NCBI RefSeq assembly: GCF_932526225.1
Contig: NC_064045.1
Coordinates: 10,322,022 to 10,382,021, forward strand
Length of the DNA: 60,000 bases
Origin: Nematostella vectensis
Lineage: Eukaryota > Cnidaria > Anthozoa > Actiniaria > Edwardsiidae
Direction of reading: 5' to 3'
Positions 33,201 to 46,055 of the stretch are shown piece by piece; position 1 is the stretch's first letter; each line of letters opens with the position of its first letter. The notes beneath the pieces were generated by a model. That model ran no database searches. It was not told the origin of the DNA and worked only from the letters and a program-made list of their open reading frames with translations. A program made the position numbers and the translations under genes.

Positions 33201-34560
33201 ACTTTATTCCCCTATATGGACCTACCACCCAATAAATATGTACCTCTTACATTAGTAGAGTAAAATAAAAACAAAAACAAATATGGAACATTAAATATGC
33301 CAAATTATCATTTTTTTCTTTTTTTGTAGGGTCTATTCTGGGTTGTCGCACGATGAGCTCTGTACCCTTGAGTCTACTAATTTAATAGATGAGTTTGAGC
33401 TATCTTTGAAAAGTGTGGAGGACTATAAATCAGCCATTGATCACATATTCCTGTGCTGTCCACAACTGGAACTACAAAAAAATTTGTAGTACCAGCACCC
33501 GGGGACTGGCCAACTTGGTTTTATCAAAAGAAACTCATTGCTCAAGAAGTCAATGCAGATGCCAGTTTCCTATCAGTCATCCCAGAGCAGGGCCCATTTC
33601 ATGTTTTCCTGAATCTACAAGAAGATGTTGTAAAAATTTATGACTTCTTATTTAAAAAAGTGTACAAAGAGACATTTGGATCTGACTTACCCAACAAGCC
33701 AAAGCCTTTTCGCGTCAGCCTGGTAATAACTGCTGTTTTTCAGGCGTGGGGCAAATTACGTGATAAAGTTCTCCTAAAATTCAAGCTCTGCAAAGACATA
33801 GAGTATGCTTCCATTCTGTTTCTTTTAGATGAGGTGGTTCCCATATCATTCTTCCACTATCCTGTTACATTCAGGTCTGGAGACATGGAATCATATATAA
33901 CAATGATGTTAAAGTTATCTCTACTGTTTATAATCTGGAAAAGGCATCATTATGACAGATCAACACTCTCGATGCTTAGTGACTTTTCTTTTCACAAACA
34001 ACATTTTTCACAGTACCATGAACTTAAAAAGAAATGGATGGCTCTAATAACAGAAAAGAAAGTTGAAATCTGGCATAGTGTGCTACGCAGCTTCATTTCA
34101 AGTTATGACAGTGCTAGTCAAATTAGGGACAAAGCCCTGTCATTTGCTGCATCAAAGACAGAACAGCTCTTTCATAACTATTTAACAACACCATACAGTA
34201 GAGGTTATTCTGAAAAAGACCTAAGTTTGGTGACTGGTACAGCTGCTGATGCAATACTGAAAATCATCAAGCAAGTTGGTCAAAATCTGGGAAAAGCAAA
34301 GCAGGTATAGTAGACATCCATCCATCCATAAGTAATTTTTAATTACCTTGGTGCAGTGCAGTGCCTGAACAATGTTTTTTTATGCAGGGAAGTAATAATA
34401 ATGATTAGTCGAGCACTTGATCATAGCCTCAACTTATTTTCTTTTTCATGACTAACAATTGTGTCTATTTTTTTACATTTAAGGTTCCACAAGAAACAAA
34501 TGCAAGAGGGCAGCCTAAAGGAGACATGAAATTTTTTCTTCCTACCTTTGACCTCATCAG
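30277..34560 (+). pseudogene. Unrecognised spliced gene, frameshifted and 3'-truncated
   Basis: Phase-consistent exons: an exon ending 30691 (zinc-binding-like GTRWCYRCKLLAYKK), 30850-30903, 31474-31768, 31850-32171, 32406-32598, 32744-33078, 33330-34304, and 34484 on. An upstream frame 30277-30441 (CMMSCKTRNGKGC) may be exon 1 with donor GTAGGT. The long exon contains ASFLSVIPEQGPFHVFLN and FRVSLVITAVFQAWGKLRDK. I do not recognise it; the style recalls large multigene families of cnidarians that include DUF6589-type proteins. Breaks: the first exons are out of frame with each other, and a 2-base AT duplication at 33445-33448 shifts the frame. The last exon is cut at 34554-34560, where segment copy B begins. 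Confidence 0.7.
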
Positions 34561-35283
34561 GTTCTCTTTTAGACCTCAAAACACGTCGAAGGTATAAACA
34601 CTACAGAAAAACATTTATTTGCATATTTTGAGTTTTTGTTGAACTACAGGCATAATGTCTGATATTCTCTGCTTTTCTCGTATAATACAGAGAAATTCAT
34701 TCAAAAAAGTTAAATTTAGAGTTCGTTTAGTTGTAAAACTGGAACCAGCATTATTGTTCTTGTTCATATTGTATCTAGATGACTGTGTACAATGGTCTTG
34801 CTGATATTCAACTCATATTGATCATATTGTAAAAGCCAAAATCTAGTTATTGGTCAACCAAGACCATCCATGATATATTGTTTCTAATCAACAAACATTT
34901 CACAATTATATTACAAAATAGAGTGAAAGTACAGACAAATATTATTTTAAAGGGATTTTATTGAATATATTTTTATATAAGATGTTACTGTTCATATTAT
35001 AACTATATCAATATTTTTGAAAAGCCACAAAAATTGTATTCACGTTATATATTTATATTGAAGTGGAAATAAAATGTTTATATTTTGCAAAATTGAACAT
35101 TTTTATGGTGTTTAGCCACACAACCTAATTTTTCACATCTTTCTGTTTCTTATGCTTACACTGTAAATTCTAACTTCTTCAAAAACAATTCACTATGCTA
35201 AGACCTACACTAAAGTCTCTACTCTTTACGTTTCTTATGCATTATACCTTGAGTCACATGCAGTCTTTGACTGCCTATTTTTT

Positions 35284-35530
35284 ATAGTTGATTTCCAGTA
35301 TTGTGATTGGTTTTACTATTACAACACTGAGCCATCATACATATGGAAGACGCACAGGGAGATGCGTGCGCACCCCCTGTGTATGCTTTACCGCCACTGA
35401 ATAATGTGTGCACAGCGTGCTTGAACATAAAGCCTTTCTTATGAAACAAAATTAAGTTTTAAAACTGGCATTGTGACGCTGTCTTCTGTCGGAAAGTTTA
35501 ACAAAACCTGCAAACCGCACTAAGATGTCT
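35284..35530 (-). repeat. 250-bp repeat family, copy in segment B
   Basis: Same sequence and orientation as 26224-26470, carried along in the segmental duplication. It is the inverse of 12625-12876. Confidence 0.85.
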
Positions 35531-36310
35531 ACGGTCAGGGGATTACTGGATACTGGATATTTGGCAGAATCGATTTCCAGTTTTTGGTGTATAGCGCACC
35601 ACTTCTGCGCACAGTGGCGCGCGCTGTTTGTTCGAATTTTCCGGTATTAAGTGCGTGCGCGCCACAGTTGTACAAGAAAACAAAGCAAAAGGCTACTTTG
35701 ATGTCCTGTACAATTAAGCGAGACGATGCGCTCATGCTTTACGATGCCACGCCGACATAGCGACCCCCCAAAAGACCCAAGGCGTAATCGACTATGACAA
35801 CCCTGGGATCCTGGTTATTGCCTCCCATCAAGGCGCTTGTTGGAATACTTTGCAATTGTACAGCAATCCCAGGAAATATCGGTGCTTTTGGGGCCTTTCG
35901 GTTCTTTACAGCCTTCCGTAAAGCAATTAGCTGCCATACCAAGTGTGTAATCCGAATGCATGGTTTCTGTTTTTTCTTCAGACCAGGTTCGATCCCAATG
36001 ACCTATTTTTTAATTTGTTATTCTTATTGTTTAACCCATTCATTCCTGAATACTTTTTCGCAATATTGTGTAAAAACAAAACAAAAAACTAAACAGACTA
36101 GCAGGATTCCGATGCGCTATGACGTGAACTTCCTAAGCATTTCCTTGCATCGCTGTTGTTATCCTTATTATTGGCTTTACTTCACAAAGCTATCAAGATG
36201 ACCACGCTAGCTTGCGTCGCAACGTAAGTTACATATTTTCTCAAGCGCACACCAAGGGTGTCCACTTATGAGAGAATTGACTGGAAATTGTTTTTCGTGT
36301 GAAATTTACA

Positions 36311-38887
36311 CTATTCGACATCGTCATCATCGGAGCCAGTTTCATTGAAGAGAAGTGCAAATTTATTACCAGCCAGGCACGTTGGAGGTTTCTTGTTCTT
36401 TGGCTTTTCTTTACTCGATTTTTTCTTTGAGGCAGATGATAAGCTTTCCACTTTATGGATTCCCTCCATTACCGCGTCCATTAGCCTCTGGTACAGATCA
36501 TGATCTGATGGATGAACTATTGATGATGCCTCTTGACCTGATTGGGAAACATAATAGGAATAATCAGAGAAACAAATGCACATTCTGAAACATGTTAACA
36601 CCAACCCCCTTCCCTGCTGCTTTCTTAGCAAACTAAAAATGTTTCCTGTAAAAATTGTACTTATTAAGCCGGAGATTTAACATTTAAGCCGGAGATTTAA
36701 GATTCAAAACCATTTGCCCACAAAAATATCTGCACCTGAAGAACCCTCCTGTGTCATCGCTTACCTTTTTGGAGCTGTTCAGTGATTCCCAGTGCAGCAA
36801 CACCACTTCCATAAAGGCCGCTCACAGCAGGTTCAGCCAGTGGGAAATTGAGCACTTGATTTGTGTAAATGGTCTCCAACATTACGTTTTGCCACTGTGC
36901 AAAGCTATGCAATGAATCAACACATGAGATCTTTTTCTTTCTGGATTCGGGGAGCACCAGATGATTTAGAATAACTGCTTCAATGTGTGAGATTGAGGAG
37001 ACTTGTGGATTTGCATGCTTAATCCAGTAGCGTGTTGCAGCTACAAACAGCCATTCATCTTTAGGTAATAGCTTTATTGTGCTTGTGTTGGATTCCAGTA
37101 GCAAAAAGAAAAGGCTTTCTCTCTCTTCTAGAGGTAGTTCCTTAATTTGGATCAAAGTTGGTAGTTTGCCATAACCTTCTAAGACATACTTTGGATCTAT
37201 AAAGTAATTGGTCAGTATTTTCCCTCTTCTGTCCCATTCCTTAATCCTTGTTACTTTGTCATGTTTCTCTTCATTGGGTTTGCCAGGCTGTGTCATGGCA
37301 TACAGGGCTCTTCTCAAATCGAGAGTGCAAGAGCATGAAGACCTTTTAGCCAAGTTTTCAACCTGACAAGCCAAAAAACGAATTCCAGATATTGCAGCAG
37401 AGATGTAATCACTAGGATAGGCACATTTCCTGAAACCATTTACAACCCATGAAGGAAATTCTGTCCCCCCTATTTCACTCCATCCATCATTAGCACCACC
37501 ATCACTAATAAAAAAATAAGAGGCTGTAGACTTTCCCACAGAAATGTAGCTATTGAGTGAAGTATGTAATGCATCCCTAAGATGATTTTCTTGACACTCT
37601 TGATTTTTTATAACTCTTAGGACAGAGTCAACTCCTTTTTCAATGCTCTCTAAACCCCTAAGAAAATCAGCAACATTTCTAAATCGAGATCCTCCTCCCT
37701 TATGATTTCTTGGGATGGCAGTGTAAAATGGCTTAACTGCACTTGAACTGACAAAGTCATTTCCAAGCACAGATGCAAAGAGAGGCATAAGATCAGGTCT
37801 AAGTTGTAAATAATCTGCCATTTTTTGCCTGCTGTAGAGCTTGGTAGATAGAGGAAAAGAATGCCAGTGGAGGGAAGTCAAAGGAATAAAACCCCCAGGG
37901 AGATCAAAGATGAAAAAATCACTGTCATCACTGAGCACTGGACATTGGAACTTCTTGGCGAGGGAAGCGATTTCTTGGTCTGCCTCACTGCAAAAAAAAC
38001 AAAACAAAAAACAAGTTTTGCAGTTTTATTCTTTGTGCTATTGGCATTTTTTTTTGGGGGGGGGGACTCTAAATAAAAATATACAGGGGTGATCATCCTA
38101 CCTTTTAGGGGGTGTTCAAAGATTCTTCTGATTTTGTTATCCCTAATTTTGCTATCCCTTAGGTGTTCTCATGACAACAGGACTAGAAGACAGCACTTTT
38201 TAAAATAGTCAGAAAAGAGATGTGCTTGATGGCTGTGGCTCTTAAGACAACAGCAATAAATTCTGGAATACTTTGACACTAATACTGTTAAGTTTAAAAA
38301 TTTACTGCAATCACACCCAATCATCTAATGTACTATCTCTTAGGGGTAGGGATTTCTGTTTGCCGACAGTCACCCCCGTCTGTTTTTATGGGAGTCTCCC
38401 CCCTCCTTCCGGGAAAACCAGCCCAACCTGATGTCAGATTTGATACAACTCTTTAATGTCTGTGTATATGCTAGGTCTTTTATACGTACCAATCAATACG
38501 AACAAACTTAACCCCAATGTCTCGCATTGCCTGACTAAGAACGAGGGCGGACATCTTTGGCCTGACACGGCCATCTGGTTTCCCTGCGTTATCAATCGAG
38601 TCCTGCATTCGGCTTTCTATCGTGTCCACCTTTCTACCAGAGGGATCGATGGCCCCATCCAACACAACATAAGCTTCGACATTGTTCGAAGACAACGCTT
38701 GAAAGAAACTCGTAACAACTTGCGCAAATTCATAATATTCGCCACCGTTACGAAAATCCAATCCGGAATTGTAGTACAAATTAAACATGAGGCAGCTTCC
38801 ATCGATGACAACTTTGGTGTCTTTCAGCTCGATCTTTTCCCAAACATCTAAAGTTTCGATGTAGCTACTCAGACCACGAATACCCAT
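36311..38887 (-). CDS. ASTE1: Asteroid homologue, XPG/FEN-family nuclease, copy 2
   Basis: Exons 38490-38887, 36765-37987 and 36311-36537 join in phase to about 615 residues, starting at ATG 38885-38887. It carries the same motifs as copy 1: MGIRGLSSYIE, VVIDGS, LSDDSDFFIFDL and a C-terminal GNKFALLF. It keeps the full last exon, including a Lys-rich stretch (SKKKSSKEKPKNKK) that resembles a nuclear localisation signal and is missing from copy 1. Upstream (38960-39060) lie inverted CCAAT boxes, so this copy looks ancestral. Differences from copy 1 are scattered substitutions and small in-frame indels, consistent with both still being constrained or with recent duplication. Confidence 0.94.
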
Positions 38888-38974
38888 CCTAAGAAAGCAA
38901 CAAAGGCAATAAAATCTATAGATCTGTACGCTTTTCCAAACGTAGAAAACACTTCGGCATCGTCTGCGTGTGTA

Positions 38975-39040
38975 GCGTTGCAGAATGGTCCTCGTTGCAG
39001 AAGTGTCTAACCAATCAGATTGTCTCTTGTATCTCCCATA
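38975..39040 (-). promoter_or_regulatory. Putative ASTE1 copy 2 promoter core
   Basis: Read on the minus strand it contains TCTGATTGGTTAGACACTT (an inverted CCAAT box), then two GCAACG motifs and CGCTACACACG just before the ASTE1 5' UTR. The same core in the same sense orientation lies at about 51256-51311 upstream of MLST8. No TATA box is seen. Functional assignment is inference from position and reuse. Confidence 0.5.
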
Positions 39041-39060
39041 CCGCCCATCCAATCAAAGTG

Positions 39061-42000
39061 CCTTGTGATCGTGTCTTGTACCTGGTGGAGATCGTGCCAA
39101 GGGGAGATCGTTCATAGGGTCGTGTTGGAATTGTTAACTTTTTGAATCACTTTTTCAGCATTTACCCTTTATTCAAGGTAAGGATCTCCATTAATTATAA
39201 TAATTTTTGGGTAGATGAAGTTCTGCTGAATATGTTCCTCTTAAAAATCTCTAAGCAAAACAGCGAAGACTATTGTAATACTTTTAAGTATTAATACTTA
39301 AAAGTATTAGCTCAACTGATGAAAAAAGCAAACTCCATCCAACCTTAAGTTATTAGCCCAACAAAGTCATGGAATAATGCATGTTTAATTATGTTACTTA
39401 AGACGATTTGTTAAGTTCAATCAGGCCCTGTTTTTAAAATTAAGTAAGGTTTTTACACCGTTCCAAGGAATCCGACATCAAGCATCCAGTGACACTTTCA
39501 AAGTATTGCTTTTGTTTCTCTGTTAAAATACATCCCTTTGTTAATATATTATCTGCAAGCACACCAATCTTATCAAGTGAGACTTTATGTTCTCTTAAGG
39601 GATAATGATATTTGGTTATCCTTACAGCTTTTCCCGATTAAAGTGGATTCCGATTTGTGTTATTTTGCCCTTGTAATCCACGTGTCGGTAGCCGTTTGTG
39701 GTGTCCGGAACTCATAGTGAACGAATAATAAGGAAATGCGAGAAAAAATATAGGAAGCGCCCTATAATAGCATTGTTTAGAATCTAAGTGTTAGTGATTT
39801 TTTTAATTTTTAAACGCATTCCTAGCTCTAGTGGAGCGGGATTTGAATGATGCTGAGCCATACTTGTGTTTAACGATCTCAAATAATCATTTTTGTATTA
39901 TCTATAAGCTTATAAAGCGTTGAAATAGAGTTCTGTATTTGTATTCACTTCTTTTGGACTAAAATATTTCTTCGCTGACCCTATTTCTGAACAAAAGCCT
40001 TATTATGTATTGCTTTGTGTGCATAATATTTATGCACACGCTTTATGAGTTATGGATGGTTCATGTGCAAAATTACTTAAACAAAAGCCTTTAAACATAA
40101 GGGTCTGTTGTAATCATCTTTATCCATTACCAACAGTTTACCCTGCCATGCTAATTTTTTATATGCTTCCTTGGAACTTTACTAGCTTTCTAAAGGTTTA
40201 CCACCTAATAACAAAAACAGGATCTGGTGAATGTTGGAATTTTGGAAATTCCAAATCAAGCATGAAAGCAAAATAGAATAATGTTAAAGAGTTTGTAAGA
40301 TGCAAAAAAACGATTTGTAAAAGGTGGTAAACAGTTTCAGAACATGTATATACAGTAACTTGTGTTTGAAGTCGTCATACAACATAAAGTAATTTAAAAA
40401 AGATTTGTCACTTATTGCAATCATAAACATACAGAAATAATATCACATACATTTTTCAATATTATGCTGGAAAAAGCTTATATTTAGTCACAGATGTGAG
40501 TCATGTGTCACACTCTGGTTCCAATACTGTATATGCATATAGCTGTGTAGGCTAAATGTCACTGTGACTTGGTTTGCACCTTATTTGGAAAGTATGTGTG
40601 TGTATAAAGCCCCATGTGCCAAGCAAAAAGCAAACATTTGGACTTAACCCATATGACTCCTAGACAACCTTGGTAGAGGTTTTCAAGCAATGGATAAGAT
40701 TATAGAAAGGGTTCTAATGGGTTTTTGGAGAAGTAGGACATCAACATAGTTTTGAAACTTGAAAAAGTGACCCAGTTTTTAATTTTCTCACACAAGCTCA
40801 AAATACACTAAAATGTGATTTCATGTGTATATGGGACTAAATTAATAGGTCCCAGTTAGTCCCTTTTTGTGAGTTCAACTGTATGTTGGTCTGCACAACC
40901 CACATTGAGGCACTATGACGGTATTACACCACAAGAAAAAGTTGTTTAAAAAAAAACTAAACATGTTCTGTTTGACAGGCTGGAATGGCAGAAGAACCAG
41001 GAGACATACAAGGTAAAAGTCCAACCAAACATGCAAACATGTTGTGAACCACTGATGCATATGTAAAGGTAATACTGGGGCTTACTTTTGGTCGCCATGT
41101 CAAAGATTATACTAAAACATTTGTTGTCACCGGTTTTCAAGAATTTTGTTATCCTAAATAAAAAAAATCTCTTTTTTCACGCAAATTCATGAAATGTGAG
41201 CTTCAAAACATTGAGCAAAGTACACACTTTTGTTGTGTCCAGCAAACATCAAACTACTTTGACTGACAATTAAAAAAGTCTCAACATATGTAAATTTTTT
41301 GTCATTCACATCATCACCCAAGTTTCACTAGGATGTTTTTTGCTCTTTGGGTTTCTTCAGTGTCTTTCACAACTAATGTATAACCTCTCCCAGGTCTTTA
41401 TGGTGGCAGCAACCAATTATGTGCCATAGCAAGATTCAAACAATGACAACATGCAAGTGAGCACCATCGCCTGATCCAAGTGCCAACTGTGCCAGAATGT
41501 GAACTTTTATCGGATCTGTATCGTACAGTGAAAAAACGTTGTTTGAGAAGCTAATCATCCACCTTTCAACTGTGATGGCGAGTATTGAGATTGCAGATGT
41601 AACACATCATTTGATTGCGACCTCGACACAGCTTGAGATCGAATCAGTACAAATAGGGTGCAAGTGCATATAGTACAAATAAAATCCCCCAGCTTTCTGG
41701 TTTGTCTGAAGTTGATCGGCCAAACTGTGACTCGCTTAAGCTGGCAACAATGAATCAGGTGGTTCCTGATGATACCCCCTGGTGAACCAGGTTAATATCC
41801 CTACCATTTTCTGTTATTAAAAATGTAGAAAATGGATAGGGAGGGGACCAGTAACCTTGCGTTGTCTCTTTTTATGTTTTATTTCAAGACTCCACAACCA
41901 TACGTAGTAAACTGTATGTTCGATCGGGTCTTATGGAGATAAATGACAGAGGGTCGTATGACAGCAGTGCCGGAGATATGCTTTAAATATGAATAGAGTC

Positions 42001-43780
42001 TAGTGGCAAAGTTTAACTAGCGCAGATTTGTGTAGTAAATAAATACAGTTGTACTTTGAGTTGAAATGTCATTTGTTCTGTTCCTTGTTTAGTTCTTTAT
42101 AAATTCAGTTTATAACCTTTAGTTGTCTTGTCAGTGTTTTTACTAGAAAACCTGTGGTAGCCCAGTCATAAAATGCATTTTTTTTCGTTGTCTCGTGTTT
42201 GTGCAAAATACCCAAGAATATTTGCGCTATAATCGATACCTTCTGCATAAGCTGTGTCATGGCCGCCATCTTGGATTTTGCGAGTCCAGCTCTCAGATCC
42301 ATGTATTTGTGCAGTTGAAGGCCGGATTCCAGATTTCATTACTGTATATATTACCATAGTCTCTGTCTCTACCAAGTAGTTGTGCAAAATCATCTCAAGC
42401 CAGATTTATTTCACTGTATTTACTCCCTACAACGCCTTAGAAATAGTAAAATAGGCGTAGTCATAGGAAATAATATGCCTAAATCAGAGATTCTCTTTCA
42501 TTATAGGGCAAATGTTTCAATACACAATTCAACAAGGCCCGTACCCAGAGAGGGGCAGCACCGCCCACGAGAGCAAAAGGTCCACTTCTATGTATTTATG
42601 GATATGTTAGAAGGGAGTCCTATTTTATAAGCCTTTGGCTTCTCTGGACTTCCTTGCCTACTTAATTTTATGAATTGTAACTCTATAAAAAAATACTGCC
42701 AAAATAAAACTGTGAACTGTTCTGAGCCACAATAAAAACTCATAAAACAGCAAAACTAGTAATGAAGTGAACAAAGCTAAATCTAAATCATAATTCATAA
42801 AAGGTTCAATAATTTAGATACACCTTTGTGCAGATTTTTTTCATTTTTAAATATAGTCTCGGTCATTTTATCATTGTCTAATAAATGGAAATGGTCCTGT
42901 GTGCGGTTTTTTTTTTCAATTTCAACGCTTATACATATATTTTCAAAATGCCTTGTTTTCCACCTGTGTGTGCTTTTTGCGGTTTACTTTACCGATTAAC
43001 AACTATTATTTTTGCGCATTTGTTGCCCCCCCCCCCCCCCCCCGCCTCCCCTCTCTCTCTCTCCTCTCTCCCTCCCTTTATCTCTCTGACTACTGTTTAG
43101 TGTCTTTGTCTATTTGTTTGATGTGTGTTGCTTAAGAAAAACTGTAAAACGATTAGGTCCTACGGTAAAATAACATAATGTATGAATATTTTGTTTAGAA
43201 AGCCGATAGTGATGCAGGATTTCAAGTTCAAAATTCTCAATTCTGTCTAACATATTCACATTTTGTTAATCAAGTATGCAAGAAAATTTCTATTGTTCTG
43301 CGACGGATCATAATTTCCCGTCCATAGGATTTTCTTTTTGTACTAACATACAGGAAGAACATACGCGGTTACAGGCATGTAGCCATAACTTTGAGCTTGG
43401 ATTCGTTTACCCATTTAGATGACCATTTGCTCTTGGATATTTCGTCCAAGCTCGCAGTGGTACTTGTATATTTGTATATGAGCGGACATGCCGGTTGAGC
43501 CGGAGGGCTTCCAAATACTTTAACTAGATTTCTGGGGTGCATACCCCATAAACATTCTCGCGGTTCGTTTATTATGCTCGCAAAAAATGCAGGAGTTGAG
43601 GTCCCCAGGAGAAAAAATCCCTCTTAAAACAGTGCACATGAAATAGGGAACGATTAGGCCAAAAATATTTCATTTCTGGTCGCGATTTCTACCTCGAGAG
43701 CACGCGGGCGGGTGATTTTTATTTATTTTGTTTAATTTGTTTATTTATTTCTAATAATAAAATCTGAATTTCACGTGGAG
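39061..43780. other. 4.7 kb with no supported gene
   Basis: AT-rich with short open frames only. It holds a TTAACCCATATGACTCCT-type repeat end at about 40644, a CT/poly-C microsatellite at 43026-43085, and a short frame near 41470-41550 (PTVPECELLSDLYRTVKK) that might be an exon remnant but lacks confirmed splice sites. No RNA gene was recognised. Confidence 0.5.
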
Positions 43781-43819
43781 AAAAATGATTCATTCAATCA
43801 GAGGCACTATTGCGACACC

Positions 43820-44706
43820 AGCCCTCTCTTCTAAGCCAACCCTCTCTGATAAACTAGCCCTCTCTAATAAGCCAGCCCTCTCTGATAAACTAGCCCTCTC
43901 TAATAAGCCAGCCCTTTCTGATAAGCCAAACCCCTCTAATAAGTCACCCATCCCGAATAAGCCACCCTTCTCTAATAAGCCACCCCTCTCTAATAAGACA
44001 CCCTTCTCTAATAAGCCACCCTCACTAATAAGCCACTCCTCACTAATAAGCCACCCCTCTCTAATAATAGTCACCCCTCTCTAATAAGCCACCCTTCTCT
44101 AGAGTCACCCCTCTCTAAAAGCCACCCCTCTCTAATAAGTCACCCCTCTCTAATAAGTCACCCCTCTCTAATAAGCAACCCTCTCTAATGAGCCACACCT
44201 CTCAAATAAGCCACCCCTCTCTAATAAGCCACCCCTCTCTAAAAGCCACTCCTCACTAATAGGTCAACCCTAATAAACCTCTAATAAAAGTCACCCCTCT
44301 CTAATAAGCCACCCTTCTCTAGAGTCACCCCTCTCTAATAAAAGTCACCCCTCTCTAAAAGCCACCCCTCTCCAATAAGTCACCCCTCTCTAATAAGTCA
44401 CCCCTCTCTAATAAGTCAGCCCTCTTTAATAAGCCACCCCTCTCTGATGAGCCATCCTTCTCTAATAAGTCACCCCTATCTGATAAGCCACCCCTCTCTA
44501 ATATGCCACCCCTCTCTAATAAGCCACCCCTCTCTAATAAGCAACCCTCTCTAATGAGCCACACCTCTCAAATAAGCCACCCCTCTCTAATAAGCCACCC
44601 CTCTCTAAAAGCCACTCCTCACTAATAGGTCAACCCTCTCTAATGAGCCAGCCCTCTCTGAAAAGCCACCCCTCTCTTATAAGTCACCCCTCTCTAATAA
44701 GCCACT
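43820..44706 (+). repeat. 17-18 bp minisatellite, left array
   Basis: About 50 imperfect units of TCTCTAATAAGCCACCCC. Variants AGTCACCC, AAGCAACCC and CTGATAAACTAGCC occur, and a higher-order block is repeated (44085-44270 versus 44290-44620). The same unit occurs inverted at 47865-48190. Confidence 0.95.
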
Positions 44707-45516
44707 ATATTAATCACTATATTTCCCAAGTGATATGTTTGGAGTTGATATCCAATTTTACACGTGTAAAATTAGATACAATTGGATTGATTTTTTAAGG
44801 AATAATCAGAATACTTGGGCAGCCAAACGAAATGTCATATAAATGAGAAAAAGACCATTACGTTCCCAAGATTTTAAATAAAACGAGTCACAGTCACATT
44901 ATAAACACATTATTTCTTTTGTAAACAATGTTTTTTTTTAAATCAGCAAATCCCAAACTCATAAATATACAATTAGATGCAAATGTTCGAAATGAAATTA
45001 AGCGGGTCAAGGGGGGAGGGTTTGTTGTTTTTTGGATGGGCGGACATCAGCAAAAAAAAAAAAAAGACTGTAGCGGATCTATTAAAAATTATACTAAGAT
45101 TACTAATCCTGGTATTTGACAACAAAATGACCGTGAATTGCACAATTGTTAAATTAGCTAGAAAAAGGGCGATACGTCCCGACTAATCGGATGATGCGGC
45201 GAAAAAGAAGCGATTTCCAGCGTATAAGTTATTCCAAAATTTCAAAATGTATTGGTGCAGATTTGTCAATTCATAGCTTCATCATCCTTTTTATCATCGT
45301 TTTCAAACTGTTCAGGCTTAGTGCAATAAAGCCGAAAATAAAGATAGCCGACATAGATGAGACGCCGCAGATGCTTTTTCTTAGTAAGCATTTTGTAACT
45401 TCCCTCGTCTTATCTATAACATAAGATATGACCTTTTAAAGATCTTCCAAGCCTTGTGCTCTGCTTGAACAGGTATTTCATAGTGAAATATTGCACTAGT
45501 GAAGATCTCGAAACTT

Positions 45517-45589
45517 GCTGACATTTGTTACGTTTGCTGACATTTGTTACATTTGCTGACATTTGTTACATTTGCTGACATTTGTTACA
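45517..45589. repeat. 19-bp tandem repeat
   Basis: Four units of GCTGACATTTGTTACATTT (the first with GTTT). It lies between the left minisatellite array and the hairpin-rich stretch. Confidence 0.9.
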
Positions 45590-45714
45590 TGAAAATAGAC
45601 ATAGCCATACTCCACACGCCATTGTCATTTTGGAACGAGTTTGTCTTTCCTGATCACACATCATATTACGCTGCCGAAATCTTTAAACGTGATTATAGTA
45701 GGGGGGGACTGGGG

Positions 45715-46010
45715 ACTTTCAGTGAAACGAGTGGGGGGCGCGAATCGCCCCTCCGGGCCTCCCAGCCCCGTCTTAGGCCTGGGAGGGGCCCAGCGCCCCT
45801 CCGACCCCCCAGCCCCATTCCAGGCTGGGGACTTTCAGTGACACCGAAACGCGTTTTGCGTAGATTAATAATTGCTGGTTATTAATCTACGTCGGGACCA
45901 CTACGCGTAGATGGATACTTAGCAGAAGTAAGTCTACGCAAAACACACTCCGCGTACATGAGTGATTAGCAGTGGTTAGCAATCATTAATCCGCTGTCTA
46001 TCGACAGCAG
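45715..46010. other. Cluster of palindromes and direct repeats upstream of the polymerase relic
   Basis: CTGGGGACTTTCAGTGA occurs twice (45709 and 45825). GCGTAGATTAATAA pairs with TTATTAATCTACG around a 7-base loop (45855-45890). TTTTGCGTAGA pairs with TCTACGCAAAA (about 45852 and 45931), and CTGTCGATAGACAG-like symmetry lies near 45997. G+C rises sharply at about 45700. It may be terminal or origin-like structure of an inserted element; this is inference. Confidence 0.6.
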
Positions 46011-46055
46011 CGAAGTACAAGAGGGGGTACAAGAGGGGGTACAAACAAATCCGCA

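Larger units (their letters stand above)
34554..38962. repeat. Segmental duplication, copy B (4.4 kb)
   Basis: Direct repeat of 25497-29806. The left junction TCATCAG|GTTCTC is shared by both copies, although the sequence before it differs completely (Helentron RPA exon versus the broken gene's last exon). Copy B is about 100 bp longer, mainly because ASTE1 exon 3 is longer. Its right end continues into what looks like the native ASTE1 promoter. Confidence 0.95.

Noticed and set aside
41390-41680. Possible exon with PTVPECELLSDLYRTVKKRC
   Set aside because: Neighbouring stops and no pair of convincing splice sites that extends the frame.
43785-44564. Open frames of 70-100 codons on both strands through the left minisatellite
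   Set aside because: Frames arise from an 18-bp repeat without in-frame stops. Products are periodic (LSNKPALSDK, LLERGGLLER) with no start context or splice sites.
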